From the NCBI RefSeq assembly GCF_900111685.1, contig NZ_FOHX01000011.1, forward strand, positions 186,001 through 250,000: a stretch of 64,000 nt of DNA. The letters run 5' to 3'. The stretch comes from Nonomuraea wenchangensis (GTDB lineage Bacteria > Actinomycetota > Actinomycetes > Streptosporangiales > Streptosporangiaceae). The notes below the pieces were generated by a model that ran no database searches, was not told the DNA's origin, and saw only the letters and a program-made list of their open reading frames with translations. The first letter of the stretch is position 1. Every line of letters begins with the position of its first letter. A program made the position numbers and the translations under genes. Below, one piece after another: positions 51,016 to 60,800 of this stretch.

Positions 51016-52442
51016 GGGCACCAGGGTTTGGTCGGGGTGGCTTCGATCATCCAGCGCTCCCGGTTGTGCACGGCCGGGATGCGGATGGCCATGATGTGCA
51101 TGGTCAGCCCGAGCGCGATCATCGCGGTGATCGTCGGCCACTGCCAGGGCTCCGGTAGGTGGAGGGCGAGGAACCAGGTCTTCTCGTCGAAGTCGATGAG
51201 CTTGAAGATGGCCGCCACAAAACCCTGCGGGAAGGTCGGGCACCAGGCGGTCGCCCACAGCAACCCGACGATGACCATCTTGTGGCGGGGCAGTTTGGGC
51301 AGGTCCGACGCCCAGTGCTGGGGCAGCACCTTGGGCAGGTGCATCGTGACCGTGGTGGGGCCGCCCGGCGGGCTGTTCAGCGCGAGCACCCCGTCGAAGG
51401 CGGCCAGGCGCCGCTCGATGCCGGCCAGGCCGCTGCCCTTGGTGGGGTCGGCGCCGCCCATGCCGTCGTCGGTGACCGTGATGCGCAGGTCGGCCTCCCT
51501 GGAGCTGATGTCCACGGCCGCCGTACGGGCCTCGCCGTGCCGGGCGGCGTTGGACAGCAGCTCGCTGACCGCGAAGTAGGCCGCGGCCTCCACCGGCGCG
51601 TCCGGGCGGTTCGGCAGGTCCACGTCCACGGAGACCTTCAGCGGGCTGTCCATGCCGAGGGCGCGTACGGCGTCGCCGAGCCCGCGCTCGGCCAGCACCG
51701 GCGGATGGATGCCGCGGATGACCCGGCGCAGCTCGGTCAGCGTCTCCGAGGACGCCTCGCGGGCCTTGGCCAGCAGCGCCTTGGCCGCCGACGGATCCTG
51801 GTCCACGAGCTGCTCGACCGCGCCGAGCGTCATGCCGATGGCGACCAGCCGCGCCTGCGTGCCGTCGTGCAGGTCACGCTCGATCCTGCGCATCTCGGCC
51901 GCCTGGGAGTCGGTGGCCAGGTTGCGGGTGCGCCTGAGGTGGGTGACCTGGTTGGCCAGGCGGCTGTTGGCGGTCGCGCCGAGCAGCAGGTCGCTCCACA
52001 GCGCGTACAGGCGCAGGCCCTGGGCCGGGAGCAGCAGGAACACCGGCGCCAGCGTCAGCTTCATCAGCGGGTCCAGCAGCAGCCAGCAGTCGTCGCGCCA
52101 GGTGGCCGGGTCGGTGATCAGCCACTTCCAGCGGTCGTTCCACGCGGGGATGCGCGGGGTCTTGTAGAGGGTGCGGTCGTGGCGGTAGAAGCCGTCCGCC
52201 TGCGGCACCGGGGGCGGCGGCTTCGGCAGGTAGGGGGCCTCGATGGCCAGGCCGGTCCAGCTCCGGATGAGCCGCCGGTTGAGCTCGGCCACCCGGCGCA
52301 CCATGCGGACCTGCGGCGGGAACAGGAACACCATCCCCAACGCCACCGACAGCACCAGCATCACGAGGGACACGGCGATCAGCGGCACCTGGACGACGAG
52401 CAGCGCGAGCAGCGTCGCGACCCGGCCGTACCTCCTCAACAT
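51012..52442 (-). CDS. sensor histidine kinase with C-terminal membrane tail
   Basis: A 476-residue membrane kinase. Two N-terminal hydrophobic segments (about residues 8-42) and a further one around 122-150 precede HisKA_3 with H192 in ERDLHDGTQARL and a HATPase (SELLSNAARHGE, DDGMGGADPTKGSGL) ending near residue 370. A tail of about 105 residues follows with two more membrane segments (about 388-412 and 434-454), unusual for this family. It is coupled to the response regulator. Confidence 0.92.
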   Translation of the reverse strand: MLRRYGRVATLLALLVVQVPLIAVSLVMLVLSVALGMVFLFPPQVRMVRRVAELNRRLIRSWTGLAIEAPYLPKPPPPVPQADGFYRHDRTLYKTPRIPAWNDRWKWLITDPATWRDDCWLLLDPLMKLTLAPVFLLLPAQGLRLYALWSDLLLGATANSRLANQVTHLRRTRNLATDSQAAEMRRIERDLHDGTQARLVAIGMTLGAVEQLVDQDPSAAKALLAKAREASSETLTELRRVIRGIHPPVLAERGLGDAVRALGMDSPLKVSVDVDLPNRPDAPVEAAAYFAVSELLSNAARHGEARTAAVDISSREADLRITVTDDGMGGADPTKGSGLAGIERRLAAFDGVLALNSPPGGPTTVTMHLPKVLPQHWASDLPKLPRHKMVIVGLLWATAWCPTFPQGFVAAIFKLIDFDEKTWFLALHLPEPWQWPTITAMIALGLTMHIMAIRIPAVHNRERWMIEATPTKPWCP

Positions 52443-52551
52443 GCTCCCAGTGTGCCCAAGCCATGACCTCCGGGTCACTGCACCTAGGTACACCCTTGCC
52501 CGGCATCCAGCCGCATTCCCCAGCGGACGCGGCGTTCCTACCGTCGTAGCC

Positions 52552-53457
52552 ATGAAAATCATCGAGGTCAGGAACCTGCGCAAGCAGTACCCCAAACACC
52601 TGGCGGTCGACGACGTGTCGTTCGAGGTCGCCGAGGGTGAGATCTTCGGCATCCTCGGGCCCAACGGCGCCGGCAAGACCACGACGGTCGAGTGCGTGGC
52701 GGGCCTGCGGGCGCCGGACGGCGGCACCGTACGGGTGGCCGGGCTCGACCCCCGCCGCGACCGCGCCCAGCTGCGCGAAGTGCTCGGCATGCAGCTCCAG
52801 AGCGCCAACCTGCCGGAGAAGATCAAGGTGTGGGAGGCGCTGGACCTCTACGCCTCCTTCTATCCCGACCCGGCCGACTGGAACGAGCTGCTGGAACGGG
52901 TGGGGCTCGGCCACAAGCGGCACACGACGTTCAAGAAGCTCTCCGGGGGGCAGCGGCAGCGGCTGTCCGTGGCGCTGGCGCTGGTCGGCCGGCCGCGCGT
53001 GGCCGTGCTCGACGAGCTGACCACCGGCCTCGACCCGCAGGCCCGCCGCGACGTCTGGGAGCTCGTCGAGCAGATCCGCGCGTCCGGGGTGACGATCGTG
53101 CTGGTCACGCACTTCATGGAGGAGGCCGAACGGCTCTGCGACCGGCTGGCGCTCATCGACGCCGGCAAGGTCGTCGCCACCGACACGCCCGCCGGGCTGA
53201 TCGAGCAGGTCGGCGGGGAGCAACGGGTACGCTTCCGGCCCTCCGCGCCGGTCACGGACGACGTGCTGCTCGCCCTCCCCGGGGTGCGCGCCGTCGAGCG
53301 GCACGGCGACCAGGTCGCCGTCAGCGGCGCCGGCAACCTCGCCGCCACCGTCACCCTCGCCCTCGCCCGGCACGACATCGTGCCCGGGGACCTGCGCATC
53401 GAGCAGGCCACGCTGGACGACGCGTTCCTCGCGCTCACAGGAAGGAAGCTGTCATGA
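52552..53457 (+). CDS. ABC exporter ATP-binding protein (DrrA type)
   Basis: A 301-residue ATPase. GPNGAGKTTT is Walker A, LSGGQRQRLSVALAL the signature, VAVLDELTTGLDP Walker B and VTHF the switch. The C-terminal 80 residues resemble the DrrA regulatory domain. It is divergent from the two-component genes and overlaps the permease gene by four bases. Export of a lipid, antibiotic or peptide is typical. Confidence 0.95.
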   Translation: MKIIEVRNLRKQYPKHLAVDDVSFEVAEGEIFGILGPNGAGKTTTVECVAGLRAPDGGTVRVAGLDPRRDRAQLREVLGMQLQSANLPEKIKVWEALDLYASFYPDPADWNELLERVGLGHKRHTTFKKLSGGQRQRLSVALALVGRPRVAVLDELTTGLDPQARRDVWELVEQIRASGVTIVLVTHFMEEAERLCDRLALIDAGKVVATDTPAGLIEQVGGEQRVRFRPSAPVTDDVLLALPGVRAVERHGDQVAVSGAGNLAATVTLALARHDIVPGDLRIEQATLDDAFLALTGRKLS

Positions 53458-54185
53458 AGAAGATGCTCCTCGTGGAGACCAAGCTCTACCTGCGCGACTG
53501 GCCGTCGCTGGCCTTCTCCATCGCGCTGCCGGTCGTCCTCCTGGTCGTGCTGGGGCTCACCATCCCCGGCATGGGCGAGGCGACGGAGACCGGCGAACGG
53601 TTCGTCGACGCGCAGTGGCCGAGCCTCATGGTCCTGCTCTCGCTGCTCACGCTGGTGTGCAGCGTGCTTCCCGCAGTGCTCACGACGTACCGGGAGCAGG
53701 GTGTGCTGCGGCGGATGTCCACCACGCCGGTCAGCCCCGCGCGGATGCTGACCGTGCAGCTCGTCATCAACCTGGCCGTCGCGGTCGTGGCCACGGCCAT
53801 CCTCGTCGTCGGGACCATGCTGGTCTTCGACGCCGCGCCTCCCGGGCAGTGGCCGGGCTTCGTGCTGGTGTTCCTGCTCGGCACGGCGGCGCTCATGGCG
53901 ATGGGGCTGGTCATCGCCGCCCTCGCGCCCAACGGCAAGGCTGCGCCGGGGATCGGGTCGCTGGTGATGTTCCCGCTGATGTTCGTCGCGGGCATGTGGA
54001 TCCCGCGCCAGGCCATGCCGGACGCCCTCCGTACCGTGAGCGACTACTCGGTGGCCGGGCCGTTCGCCCAGGCGCTCAAGGACACCTGGGCGGGCCACGC
54101 GCCGCAGCCGCTGCACCTGATCGTGATGGCCGCCGGGCTGGTGGTCTTCGGCGGGCTCGCCGTACGGCTGTTCCGGTGGGAGTGA
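53454..54185 (+). CDS. ABC-2 type transporter permease
   Basis: A 243-residue membrane protein with six hydrophobic segments and the ABC2_membrane pattern (EQGVLRRMSTTPVSPARML as the coupling helix region). The ATGA overlap couples it to the ATPase gene. Together they form a dimeric exporter. A SoxR gene follows 44 bases later on the same strand. Confidence 0.93.
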   Translation: MKKMLLVETKLYLRDWPSLAFSIALPVVLLVVLGLTIPGMGEATETGERFVDAQWPSLMVLLSLLTLVCSVLPAVLTTYREQGVLRRMSTTPVSPARMLTVQLVINLAVAVVATAILVVGTMLVFDAAPPGQWPGFVLVFLLGTAALMAMGLVIAALAPNGKAAPGIGSLVMFPLMFVAGMWIPRQAMPDALRTVSDYSVAGPFAQALKDTWAGHAPQPLHLIVMAAGLVVFGGLAVRLFRWE

Positions 54186-54209
54186 CTGCGGCGCGCCGCT
54201 TCCCGAGCA

Positions 54210-54229
54210 ACCTCAACTAAGCTTCCGGT
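54210..54229. promoter_or_regulatory. SoxR-box-like element at the soxR start
   Basis: ACCTCAACTAAGCTTCCGGT directly precedes the ATG at 54230. The left half agrees well with the known SoxR half-site ACCTCAAGTT (9 of 10) and the right half partly (7 of 10). The element lies so near the ATG that a soxR transcript starting here would be leaderless. Confidence 0.5.
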
Positions 54230-54733
54230 ATGACCAAGGTCGCCTGGAACACCAAGGAGCTCACGGTCGGGCAACTGGCCGAGCGGAGCGGCGTCGCCGT
54301 CTCGGCCCTGCACTTCTACGAGGCCAAGGGCCTCATCACGAGCCGCCGCACGGCCGGCAACCAGCGCCGCTACAGCCGCGACAGCCTGCGCAGGGTCGCC
54401 TTCATCCGGCTGGCGCAGCGCATCGGCATCCCGCTCAAGACCATCAAGGACGCACTGGACGAGCTGCCCGGCGAGCGCACCCCCACCCGCGCCGACTGGG
54501 CCCGGCTCTCGGCCGCCTGGCGCGGCGAGCTGGACGACCGCATCCTGCAGCTCCAGCGGCTGCGCGACGACCTCACCGACTGCATCGGCTGCGGCTGCCT
54601 GTCGCTCGACCTGTGCCCCGTCGCCAACCCGCACGACCGGCTCGGCGACGAGGGGCCGGGAGCCCGGCGCATCGACACCCGGCTGTCCCCGCCGCCAGGA
54701 GCCTGCTGCAACACGGCCGGGGACCGGCCCTAG
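54230..54733 (+). CDS. soxR: redox-sensitive transcriptional activator SoxR
   Basis: A 167-residue MerR-family protein. ELTVGQLAERSGVAVSALHF is the helix-turn-helix and the iron-sulfur site is C118-x2-C121-x-C123-x5-C129 in DCIGCGCLSLDLC, complete as in working SoxR proteins. Actinomycete SoxR senses redox-active metabolites and controls a small regulon. Two extra cysteines occur in the C-terminal tail. It ends by overlapping the convergent Usp gene by four bases. Confidence 0.95.
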   Translation: MTKVAWNTKELTVGQLAERSGVAVSALHFYEAKGLITSRRTAGNQRRYSRDSLRRVAFIRLAQRIGIPLKTIKDALDELPGERTPTRADWARLSAAWRGELDDRILQLQRLRDDLTDCIGCGCLSLDLCPVANPHDRLGDEGPGARRIDTRLSPPPGACCNTAGDRP

Positions 54734-55185
54734 CCCGCCGTGCGCTGGGCGGGCGGGACGATGAGCGTGGGCCGCTGCGCGTGGTGCAGCACGTGGTTGG
54801 AGACGCTGCCCAGCAGCACCGAACGCACCCCGGCCAGACCCCGCGAGCCCGTGACGATGAGCGAGGCGTCGAGCTCGTCGGCCACGTCCACGATCGTCTT
54901 CCACACGGACTCGTTGTCGGCCACGGCCCGGTGGGTCACCTCGGCGAGGCCCGACGCGACGGCCAGCTCGGCGCCCTCCCTGGCGCTGGCCTCGGCCTGG
55001 GCCCGCGCCTCGTCCTCGGCCTCGGGCGTGAGCACGCCGGCGGCGAGGGGGTATTTACGCAACTGCACGAGCAGCGGCTCCCACACGGTCAGGACGACGA
55101 CGGGCCCGGCGGCGAGGTGCTTGGCGGCGAACTCGATGGCGGCGCGCGCGTCGGCCGAGCCGTCGTAGGCGACGAGGATGGTCAT
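54730..55185 (-). CDS. universal stress protein
   Basis: A 151-residue single-domain UspA protein. The ATP-binding pattern G-x2-G-x9-G is visible in GSRGLAGVRSVLLGSVSNHV, and AYDGSADARAAIEFA opens the protein. Such proteins bind ATP in the cytoplasm and rise under stress. It is convergent with soxR. Nothing else is near that would define its role. Confidence 0.95.
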   Translation of the reverse strand: MTILVAYDGSADARAAIEFAAKHLAAGPVVVLTVWEPLLVQLRKYPLAAGVLTPEAEDEARAQAEASAREGAELAVASGLAEVTHRAVADNESVWKTIVDVADELDASLIVTGSRGLAGVRSVLLGSVSNHVLHHAQRPTLIVPPAQRTAG

Positions 55186-55400
55186 GGCGGACTTCCCTTC
55201 ATTACGGTCATCCGCTGCAGCACCGGGATGATCAGCTCCATTCCGCCGCCGCCTGTCTGCTTCATCACATGGAGGGTTCGTCGCCTTGTCGGGCTCCGGC
55301 CGCAGGGCGTCTGCGCTGGGCTAATTGCCGGGAAGGGAGCGAGCAGCAGTATCCCGCAACCCGTCGCGGTGCCGCGACAACAGTCGCCAGTCCGGGCCTC

Positions 55401-55435
55401 GCCCCGGCTGACAGAACAGGCCTGTCAGCCGGGGC
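55401..55435 (-). terminator. hairpin across the end of the ABC permease gene
   Basis: Perfect 14-base arms GCCCCGGCTGACAG (55401-55414) and CTGTCAGCCGGGGC (55422-55435) with a 7-base loop cover the permease stop codon at 55425-55427. No T-run follows on the minus strand, so it may act as a factor-dependent terminator or mRNA 3' stabiliser. Confidence 0.55.
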
Positions 55436-56387
55436 GGCGGAGGGTGCGGCGCACGGCCAGGCCGCCGAGGGCCGCCGACGCGAGCGCCAGGATCCCCGCC
55501 TCGGTCCACTGGAAGCGCCAGAACCTGGACGGCGGATGGTAGTACACCGCGTACCGGTAGCCCTTGCCGAACAGGCACGCCTGCCACGCCTCAGCATTCT
55601 TGCTGCTCTGCCCCACGTCCACCCGCCGCGGGCAGCCGCTGTCGGCCGGCTCGGCGACCTCCCTCCCGGACGGCTCCACCCAGGCGGCGCTCACCAGCCG
55701 GGCGTCGGGATCGTCCAGCAGCACGGTGCCGGACAGCTCGGTACGTGCCGGCTCGGCGTAGTAGTCACTCAGCTGGAACAGCGTGAACATCGACACCGCC
55801 ACACCGGCCACGACCAGCGCCATCGCGGGCAGTGTACGCCGGAACAGGGTGCCGGCCGCGGTGCCGAGCGCGAACGCGTACAGCCACCACGCCGCCGGCT
55901 CCACCCCGACCATGTTGAACACGCCGATGTTGCCGAACGTGGAGTCGACCCCCGTCCTGAACACCGGCCGCCACAGGCTCACCATGAGCGACAGCAGCAG
56001 CCCGCCCGCCACGACTGCCCCGCCCAGGAGCGACAGCTTGACTGCCAACCACCGCCACACGGGCACAGCCTGGGTCCAGGCCAGGCGGTGGGTGCCGCGC
56101 TCGTACTCGCGGCCGAGTAGTGGCGCGCCCCAGAACGCCCCGATCAGCGCCGGCGCCACCAGCGGCATCCAGCCGAAGACCGAGTAGACCGCGTCGTAGC
56201 GCTGCCCGAGCGCCACCGCCAGGTCTCCGCACGCCACGGCGGCCCCGGGACAGCCGGGCGGGGCGTGCTCGGCAACGTACCGGCTCGCTTCCATCGCCGA
56301 ACCCAGCAGCAGCACCCCCAGCAGTACCAGGAAGGTCGCCGTCACGAGGATCTGCGCCCGGTGCTGGCGCCACGTCACCCAGATCAC
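55425..56387 (-). CDS. ABC transporter permease (GntR-regulated operon)
   Basis: A 320-residue membrane protein with about five to six hydrophobic segments (for example TATFLVLLGVLLLGSAM, VAGGLLLSLMVSLW, ALGTAAGTLF) and a large outside loop near the C-terminus containing CPRRVDVGQSSKNAEAWQAC. Start GTG overlaps the ATPase stop as GTGA. It is third in a GntR-ATPase-permease operon of the YtrA type. Such systems often answer cell-wall stress; the substrate is unknown. Confidence 0.88.
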   Translation of the reverse strand: MIWVTWRQHRAQILVTATFLVLLGVLLLGSAMEASRYVAEHAPPGCPGAAVACGDLAVALGQRYDAVYSVFGWMPLVAPALIGAFWGAPLLGREYERGTHRLAWTQAVPVWRWLAVKLSLLGGAVVAGGLLLSLMVSLWRPVFRTGVDSTFGNIGVFNMVGVEPAAWWLYAFALGTAAGTLFRRTLPAMALVVAGVAVSMFTLFQLSDYYAEPARTELSGTVLLDDPDARLVSAAWVEPSGREVAEPADSGCPRRVDVGQSSKNAEAWQACLFGKGYRYAVYYHPPSRFWRFQWTEAGILALASAALGGLAVRRTLRRPG

Positions 56388-57229
56388 GCGCCCACCCCCG
56401 TCAGTCCCGGTAGCGCCGCCGACTCGGGGCTGCGCAGGTAGCCCATGACAAGCTCCTCCAGCCCGGGGCGGCGCGCCTGCCAGCGTGGATCGAGCGGTGG
56501 CGCGCCCCTGACCAGCATGCTGACCTGCCTGCCGGTACGGCTCCCGCCCACCATCTGCGTGCCGGCCGCCGATGCCTCGTCCGGCCCGGTGAGCACAAGA
56601 TGCCCGTCGAGCAGTTCCTCGATGTCGCCGCTGACCTGCAGCCGACCCCCGTTCAGCACGACCAGCCAGTCGCAGGTCTCCTCCAGGTCGGAGACGACGT
56701 GCGAGGACAGCAGCACGGTCAGCTCCCGTCCGGCTACCTCCGCCATGATCGAGCGCATCACGTCGTGGCGGGCGAGCGGGTCGAGGTTGGCCAGCGGTTC
56801 GTCCAGTATGAGCAGGTCGGGCCGGCCGGCGAGTGCCAGCGTGACCGCGACCTGCGCCTGCTGCCCGCCGGACAGCCCGCTCACCTTCCGCTTCAGAGGG
56901 ATGCCCAGCCCGGCGAGCCGGTCGGCAGCGGCGGCGTCGTCCCAGCGGGTGTTCATGCGGCGGCCGAAGGTGAGCATCTCGGCGACGGTGAAGCTCTCGT
57001 ACAGCGGCTTGTCCTGTGCCACGAACGCCGCCTCGCCGGCCACGCGGACGCTGCCTCGCGCGGGCCGTAGCAGGCCGACGGCCGCGTGCATGAGTGTGGT
57101 CTTGCCCGCTCCGTTGGGCCCTACAAGCGCCGCCACGCGCCCGGTGGGCACGGACAGTGAGCAGTCGCGCAACGCCCACGTGCGGCGATAGCGGACTCCC
57201 AGCCCGGTCGCCTCCAGCGCGGGACTCAT
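56384..57229 (-). CDS. ABC transporter ATP-binding protein (GntR-regulated operon)
   Basis: A 281-residue ATPase. GPNGAGKTTLMHAAVGLL is Walker A, LSGGQQAQVAVTLAL the signature, LLILDEPLANLDP Walker B, and SSHVVSDLEETCD the switch region. It overlaps the GntR gene by four bases (ATGA) and the permease gene likewise, so all three genes are translated in series. The C-terminal 60 residues are not conserved. Confidence 0.94.
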   Translation of the reverse strand: MSPALEATGLGVRYRRTWALRDCSLSVPTGRVAALVGPNGAGKTTLMHAAVGLLRPARGSVRVAGEAAFVAQDKPLYESFTVAEMLTFGRRMNTRWDDAAAADRLAGLGIPLKRKVSGLSGGQQAQVAVTLALAGRPDLLILDEPLANLDPLARHDVMRSIMAEVAGRELTVLLSSHVVSDLEETCDWLVVLNGGRLQVSGDIEELLDGHLVLTGPDEASAAGTQMVGGSRTGRQVSMLVRGAPPLDPRWQARRPGLEELVMGYLRSPESAALPGLTGVGA

Positions 57230-57618
57230 GCCACGCCCTCCTTCGCGGCGTCGGCCAGGACCACGGTGAACAGCACCCGCAGGTCCTCCTGATCGAGCCC
57301 GGCCGCGCGGGCGTCGTGCACCCAGGCTTCCAGGCTGCGCCGCAGCCGCGTGTGCTCGGCGAGCGTCGCCCCCGTGATGCCCTGCCGGACGAACGTCCCC
57401 ATCCCCGGCCGCCCCTCGACCAGCCCTTCGCGCTCCAGCTCCCGGTACGCCTTGAGCACGGTGTTGGGGTTGATGGCCAGGCTCTCGACCACCTCGCGGG
57501 CGGTCGGCAACTGGTCGCCGGGCCGCAGCGTACCGAGCCGGAGCGCTTGTTTGACCTGGTGAACGAGCTGCAGGTACGTCGAGACCCCCGAGCCGCGGTC
57601 CAAGTTGAACTCGATCAA
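57226..57618 (-). CDS. GntR family regulator, YtrA subfamily
   Basis: A 130-residue regulator with only the short YtrA effector tail. The winged helix is GDQLPTAREVVESLAINPNT, then VLKAYRELEREGLV. The start is taken as TTG 57618, matching the family start LIEFNLDRGSGV and with AAAGGG at good distance; GTG 57627 is an alternative. It heads the operon with an ABC ATPase and permease, and a 36-bp palindrome lies at its start. Confidence 0.9.
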   Translation of the reverse strand: MIEFNLDRGSGVSTYLQLVHQVKQALRLGTLRPGDQLPTAREVVESLAINPNTVLKAYRELEREGLVEGRPGMGTFVRQGITGATLAEHTRLRRSLEAWVHDARAAGLDQEDLRVLFTVVLADAAKEGVA

Positions 57619-57622
57619 ACAA

Positions 57623-57658
57623 AACACCCTTTCACTATTCGAATAGTGAAAGGGTGTT
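57623..57658. promoter_or_regulatory. 36-bp perfect palindrome at the GntR operon promoter
   Basis: AACACCCTTTCACTATTC (57623-57640) is followed with no spacer by its exact reverse complement (57641-57658). It starts 5 bases upstream of the TTG start and contains the likely ribosome binding site and -10 region. Expected as the operator for the YtrA-type repressor. In RNA it could form an 18-pair hairpin over the ribosome binding site. Confidence 0.8.
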
Positions 57659-57863
57659 GGAATGGGGCGCTCGTTGTCAACCTGTGGTCGCCAGGCGACG
57701 CCATGTCCGGTAGGGCGACGGGTCTGGAGACGGCCGGGCTGACCAGCGCGCGGATGACACCGGCGCATGCGATCGCTCGCCCCCCATCACGAACGAGTTC
57801 CACGGGCTCGGAGACGAGGAATCCGCGAACCCGCGCGCTTCACTCCAATGCCCGTCAAAGCCC

Positions 57864-60800
57864 TCAGTGCTGGGCCATGTCCACGAACCGGCTGTAGTGA
57901 CCCTGGAACGCCACCGTGACCGTCGCCGTGGGACCGTTACGGTGCTTGGCCACGATCAGGTCGGCCTCACCCGCCCGCGGCGACTCCCGCTCGTAGGCGT
58001 CCTCCCGGTGCAGCAGGATGACCATGTCCGCGTCCTGCTCGATGGAGTTGTGGACGCTGATCCCGTTGGCCACGAAGTTGTGGGTGCCGAGGACGGTGGC
58101 GTCGTACACCGGCTGCTCGCCGAGGCTCTCTACGGAGGCGACCTCGTCCCAGAACACGTCGTTCGTGGCCAGCAGCTCAAGGTCGGCGTCGTCGAGGATC
58201 GTGGAGATCCGGCGCAGGCGCTCCGGGCCCGGAGCGCCCTTCGTGGCGCCCCGCACCGCCAGCGAGTCGCCGACGAGGTCCCAGACCTGGCGCGGAACGG
58301 CGCCGGCGCCGGTGTCGCCCACGAGCCGCCGGAGGGCGGCGGCGCACCGCCCGGCCTGCGGCTCGAACCGCTCACCGGCGACGCCGATGTCGTCGAGGAA
58401 CCGGAGCTGGTTGTCGGCTCCGGTGACCCACAGCCGATGGGCCTGCCTGACCTCTTCGATCCTCGTCATCACGTTGAACCTCAGCAGCAGCCGCGCGACG
58501 TCGTCGACCAGGCGGCGGCTCGTGGAGGTGCAGGAGAGCCGCGCCTCGCCCACCTCGTCGTCCCACCCGACCTGGCCGCCGCTCGCCCACAGCCCGCGCA
58601 GGAACAGCGCGATCTGCCGCTTGGGGAGGGAGAAGACCCCCTCGGGGACGGCTCCGCCCTCCCCGGCCAGGTGTGCGTGCAGGGTCACCTGGTCGTCCGG
58701 CCACTCCTGGAGGCCGCGGGGCGCGGAAACGTGCCGCGGTGCGGCCACGCGTGCTCCGGGGGCGAGCTCCCCCAGCGGGCGCCACCCGTCGAACGTCATG
58801 AAGGGGTGATTGGCCGTCGCCTCGATCTCCCTGCCGGAGCTGAGCCGCAGCAGGAAGACCTCCTTCGTGCCGCTGGGGAACACGTGCGTCATCGTCCGCG
58901 GGACGAGCCGCAGCTTCTCGTCCAGGGACCACACCGGGATGTCGCGCGCGCCGGACTCCAGCAGCTCGCCCAGCGACGTCTCCGCGCCGGTGTCCGCTCG
59001 CAGGACACGCGTGCCGGCGGTGAGGCAGCCCGACTCGCGGAGGTCGCTCACCTGCGGGCGCTTGTCGGTGCGCTGCTCGGGGCCACGGTTGAGCTGGGAG
59101 ATCGCGATGACCGGCACCTCCAGCTCCTTGGCCAGCAGCTTGATGGCACGCGAGATCTCCGACACCTCGTTCTGGCGGCTCTCGGTCTTCTTCGGCGAGC
59201 TCATCAGCTGGAGGTAGTCGATGACCACGAACCTGAGGTCGTTGCGCTGCTTGAGCCGGCGGCACTTGGCCCGGATCTCCATCATCGACATGTTGGGCGA
59301 GTCGTCGATGAACAGCGGCGCCTCGGCCACCTCGCTCATCCGCCGGGCCAGCCGGGTCCAGTCCTCGTCGCTCATCATGCCGGAGCGCATGGCGTGCAGC
59401 GCGACCCGGGCCTCGGCGGACAGCAGTCGCATGGTGATCTCGTTGCGCGACATCTCCAGCGAGAAGATGACGGTGGTCATGCCATTCTTGATCGCCGCGG
59501 AACGGGCGAAATCCAGACCAAGGGTGCTGTTATGGGTGGGGATGCAGGTGCGGCCGGCAAGGTACATGTGATCGTCGTTGTCCACCTGGACACAGCGGAC
59601 CGGCCTGCTCGCGATCGCACGCACGTCCACGATGTAGCGGAGCCTGGTGCTGGGACGAGCTTCGCCGGTCTGCCGGATGGCCTTGCGGGGCAGGCGGAAG
59701 AGCTTGTCGGACGCAGTGAAGTTGATCATGTAGACCGTGGAGGAGTCCGCGCTCCTCCCTCTGACCTGCTTGGTCCGCATGGTCGCCTTGTAGCCGAGGC
59801 TGAGGATCAGTTCGTGGACGTCGGCGGCCAGCCGCCGGTTGGTGACGGCGAACTGGATCTGGCCTCCGGTGTTGACGTGACCGTCCGAGTCGAGCAGCCC
59901 GGCCAGCAGGGCTCGCCGCTGCCCCTCCGAACCGCGGAGGTAGGCGGCGGGAATGTGCTTGTCGTGAAGCACGCCCAGAGTACGGAGAATGCCCTGCACG
60001 GTTCCGTGTGAGCGATGGCACGCCTGGCAGCGCCGCAATCCGCTTGTCGGGGCGCCGCAGTCGGGGCACGTGGGGACGGGCACCGGCGCCGAGACGAAGC
60101 GTGCCCGTCCGCCGCAGCTCCTTCCGCACGTACGGACTTGTGAAGTCCGTGGGACGAACTCCTGGCCGCACACCACACACGTGCGGCCGGCCGGCGAGTC
60201 CGGTGCCGGCAGCGTGAGCTGGTAGGAGATGGAGGAACCCACGCGCGTGACGCACAGGCCCTCGGCTTCGAGATTGGTGATGACCTCCGGATCGGCCGTG
60301 CTGATGCGGGCGCCCGCGCTGTGACCGTCGCCCAGCCAGATGCCGAGCGCGTACGGCGCCAGCGGCAGTGCACGCTCGTCGAGGTCGAACGGCGCGGTCA
60401 CCGCCACCGCGTGGTTCGGCCGACCGTCGGAGGTGCGCAGGGTTGCGGCGATCTCCTCAGTGGTGACCGTCTGGCGAGGAACCGCCGTGATGGTGGCGTT
60501 CTTGGGCGTGGTGACCCTGGCGTGCAGGGCGGCGAAGAGATCTATCGCCCGGTAGGCGGGAGTGCGCCACTCGTAGCTGCGCATCGCGCCACCGACGGAG
60601 GCGACCACCTTGTCCGCCATGCCCACCTGCTTCTGCACGACGTGCAGGACATGGCGGAACTCCTCCCCCACGAGCTGAAGCGCCTCCTGGTGCGTGACCA
60701 GCCTCTCCCGGTCGCCGAGCGCGGCCTCGTAGGCGATCCTGACCTTCTCGACGGCCTCCCGGGCCCAGTGGTAGGAAGGGCCGCTCCGGCGCTGCTTGCG

